From Catenaria anguillulae PL171 (Eukaryota > Blastocladiomycota > Blastocladiomycetes > Blastocladiales > Catenariaceae), in NCBI GenBank assembly GCA_002102555.1, contig MCFL01000205.1, positions 1 through 42,462 of the forward strand: a DNA stretch of 42,462 nucleotides, given 5' to 3'. Within the stretch, counting starts at the first letter, position 1, and every line of letters starts with the position of its first letter. Under the pieces are notes generated by a model, which was not told where the DNA came from, did not search any database, and worked only from the letters and a program-made list of their open reading frames with translations. A program made the translations under genes and the position numbers. Shown here one piece after another: positions 40,098-42,462 of this stretch.

Positions 40098-41449
40098 ATG
40101 CGATACGCACACCCACCCGCAATGAACCAAGACCTCCCAGCTTTCCTCGCCTCGTCGCCCGCACCGGCGCCAGGAACCGCCTTCAAGACCCTCTTCTCGC
40201 GTGCCACACATGTGATCCCAGTCTGCGCGCGCAACGAGCCCTACCTCGTTGGAAAGGCCATGGACCATCTGCCGTCGTACGCGGACGCCTCGATCCTCGT
40301 CGGTCTCGACGGGCGCATCGTCTTTGTCGGCCCGCACGACGCCCTTGTCTCGCAGTCCTGGTTCAACGCCTCGCTCGTCCATGCCACCATCGACTGCCGC
40401 GGCAAATCGCTGTTGCCAGGCTTTGTCGACGGGCACACGCACCCAGTGTTTGCCGGCGACCGCGTCAACGAATTCGCCCTCAAGCTTGCCGGCGCCACGT
40501 ACATGGACATCCACAAGGCCGGCGGCGGTATCGGCTTCACTGTCACACACACGCGCAATGCCTCTGACGAGCAGCTACTCGCCGACCTTGCCACGCGAGT
40601 CTCGCGCATGGCAAAGTTTGGCACCACATATGCCGAAGCCAAGTCCGGGTACGGGCTCGACACAGACACCGAGGTCAAGATGCTGCGCGTGCTCACTCGA
40701 CACAACAAGTCGTCGCATCCTGTCAAGCTTTCGGTCACGTACCTCGGCGGCCACAGTGTGCCAAAGACCAAGACGCTGACCGAGTATACACGCGAAATCC
40801 TCGACGAGCAAATCCCGGCCATTGTCCGCGCGCAGGAGGCCGGCGACGTGCACGTGGACAACATTGATGTGTTTTACGAAAAGGGCGTCTTTGAGCGTGA
40901 AGAGACGGTAGCCGTGCTCAAGCGTGGCCGCGAGTTGGGGTGGGCCATCAACTTTCATGGCGATGAGCTTCATCCCATGCAATCTGGGACGGTCGGCGCG
41001 CAGGTTGGTGCGCGGGCCATTTCGCATCTCGAAGAGGTGTCGGACGAGGACATGACGGTCATGGCGCAAGTTCCCATTTTCGCGACGCTGTTGCCGACCA
41101 CGGCCTACGTGCTGCGCATTGCTCCGCCGCCCGCACGCAAGCTCATTGATGCGGGTGTGCCTGTTGCCCTCGGTCCGATTTCAACCCCAACGCACATTGC
41201 ATGTCCATGCCGCACGTCATGAACTTGGCGTGTGTCATGATGCGGCTCACCATGAATGAGGCGCTGGTTGCGGCGACCATCAACTCGGCCGCGTCCTTGA
41301 ATCAAGAAAAGGAGCGTGGGTCGCTCGAGCCTGGCAAGTGGGCAGATGTGGTGGTGGTTGGGCACGAGGACTGGAGGCATGTTGTGTACGAGATGGTGGA
41401 TCCGCCCATTGCGGGAGTGTATGTCAAGGGAGAAAAGGTGGTTGTTTGA
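40098..41449 (+). CDS. HUTI: Imidazolonepropionase, with a frameshift near the C-terminus
   Basis: This enzyme opens the imidazolone ring to N-formimino-glutamate, the third step of histidine degradation. Family features in order are PGFVDGHTHPVFAGDR (metal-binding HxH), the substrate region AGGGIGFTVTHTRNAS, TYAEAKSGYGLD, VTYLGGHSVP, NFHGDELHPM (metal His), ISHLEE, FATLLPTTAY and RKLIDAGVPVALG. There the frame breaks: the following invariant GSDFNPNAHC motif, and the rest to KGEKVVV at 41449, are read in another frame. One base appears missing within 41171-41178. Everything before and after is well conserved, so this is either a sequencing or assembly error or a very recent loss; no plausible intron spans it. 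Start codons at 40098 and 40122 are both possible. The gene is intronless. Confidence 0.9.
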
Positions 41450-41641
41450 GACGTACAACTGGACTCTGGAACATTAAATGTTTGTCGAATTTCATTTTAA
41501 TATTGCAGTAATCATTGATGAACTGAGTGATGCCTGACAGCTGAATACTCGACCACTGCAACCTCGGGATAACCTTGCACGTACGACAGAGATGGCGAGT
41601 CGCCTGCCAATGAAGGACGACGCCGCACATCAATTTATTCC
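41450..41641. other. Short intergenic region
   Basis: Spacer between imidazolonepropionase and the gene at the right edge. It is AT-richer than its surroundings, and no feature is seen. Confidence 0.5.
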
Positions 41642-42462
41642 ATGCAATCCGATGCGGCAGCCATCTACTTGCCTCCTATTGCACTCAATACCCCATTCCG
41701 CCCGCAGACCCTCCGTCGCAATGCCATGGATCCATCCCACAACCACATCCACGAACAAGCCAACGACCGATCACTCGATGCAGAGTCCGTGCCCGACTGC
41801 CCCTGCCAATGATTTGGTCCACGATTACCTGTCCGGCGCCTGACCCTCATTGCTGTGTCCATTTTCCAGCATCCAACTTGTCGAGCGAGGGATATCTCTT
41901 CTCCGCCGTCAACTTGACACGTCAAGACGAGATCAACTTGCCTGCAATCGCTGCGAGATCGCGCGGCAAGGGACACTCAAGGATTCGTCGATGATCTGGT
42001 AGCCGGGGTACATGTGCCTTGCTTGATTTGATTCATGTGCCGGCCCGTCATCGCGACTGACCATCGACTTTTCTTTCAGTAGCGACTTGCGCTGCCCCAA
42101 CCGCAACAGGTCCTTCACGTACCAAGTCTGGAATGGATTTTGGCACAACCCAGGAGCAATGGAGATAGCGAGCTTGGGCATGCGCCAATTCCACTTCATC
42201 AGGTGCGATTTCAATGGTGAGAAAACACCATGCTCGCCCAGATGGTCTGACTCGCACAGTTTTGCCTAGCCGACTTCTCTTGACCCTCTGCCTCCAGTTA
42301 CAGCAGCTCGGTTCTTCCTCCACTATCTCTCAGCACCCCATACCGCCTGGCCCTCCTGGACCAATAGCCCTTTGTATTCGCTCGACTACCACCCTCGACG
42401 ATCCCCACCAGCGCACCAACTCGTCAATCGGTCTCAAAACCAACCCCAGCACCCACCTGCAC
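41642..42462 (+). CDS. 5' part of an unrecognised multi-exon gene (runs off the edge)
   Basis: Four exons join in phase: 41642-41784, 41870-41998, 42080-42216 and 42298 to the window end, with introns of 85, 81 and 81 nt and donors GTCCGT, GTAGCC and GTGAGA. The frame reads MQSDAAAIYLPPIAL..., then IQLVERGISLLRRQLD, LACNRCEIARQ, MICSDLRCPNRNRSFTY, VWNGFWHNPGAMEIASLG, RQFHFIRCDFN and ARFFLHYLSAPHTAW. It is still open at the edge. The CxxC followed by CxxxxC may bind zinc. The even intron lengths and coherent phases support a real gene. I do not recognise the family. Exon 1 is the least certain part. Confidence 0.6.

Overview
The window is nuclear DNA of a eukaryote, most likely an early-diverging zoosporic fungus. 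My best guess is Blastocladiomycota, inferred from gene content because I could run no search. Genes are compact and cut by short GT..AG introns, mostly 63-109 nt, with donors such as GTATGT, GTACGT, GTGCGT and GTCCGC. The fungal set includes SNW1/Prp45, ribosomal P2, calcineurin A, PIG-A/Spt14 and an Mss116-type helicase. Histidine-degradation imidazolonepropionase and an atypical Rab-like GTPase fit a lineage outside the Dikarya. Exon joins below were read by eye. For each full multi-exon model the summed exon length is a whole number of codons and the phases agree.

Left part (about 0-11 kb): a cluster of membrane proteins. Two intact copies and one broken copy of an unrecognised seven-helix family lie side by side, the intact pair being divergent. 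Next comes a four-exon gene whose product joins a signal peptide, an OpuAC-like (glycine-betaine-binding type) extracellular domain, a Cys-rich repeat, a multi-helix membrane domain and a Ser-rich tail. A Gln/Ser-rich protein with two C-terminal hydrophobic segments follows.

Middle (about 11.8-23.2 kb): a transposon island. A 7.4-kb DNA transposon (12611-19980) has 15-bp inverted ends and matching ATACCAATACTG-type repeats inside both ends. It carries two divergent genes: a hAT transposase with introns and a broken 3' part, and an unrecognised accessory gene. One intron in each gene carries the same perfect or near-perfect palindrome. A fragmentary, young Ty3/gypsy-type LTR element lies next to it, followed by a small cluster of TCTGATGGTTA repeats.

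Right part (about 23.4-42.5 kb): ordinary, densely packed housekeeping genes. In order they are SNW1, RPLP2, a TEN1-like telomere protein, an Mss116-like helicase, a PWWP chromatin protein, a Rab-like GTPase, calcineurin A, PIG-A (with an upstream first exon), a small unrecognised gene head-to-head with imidazolonepropionase (the latter with a one-base frameshift in a conserved motif), and the start of an unrecognised multi-exon gene that runs off the right edge.

The most novel candidates are the two-gene hAT element with its intronic palindromes and the OpuAC-domain receptor.
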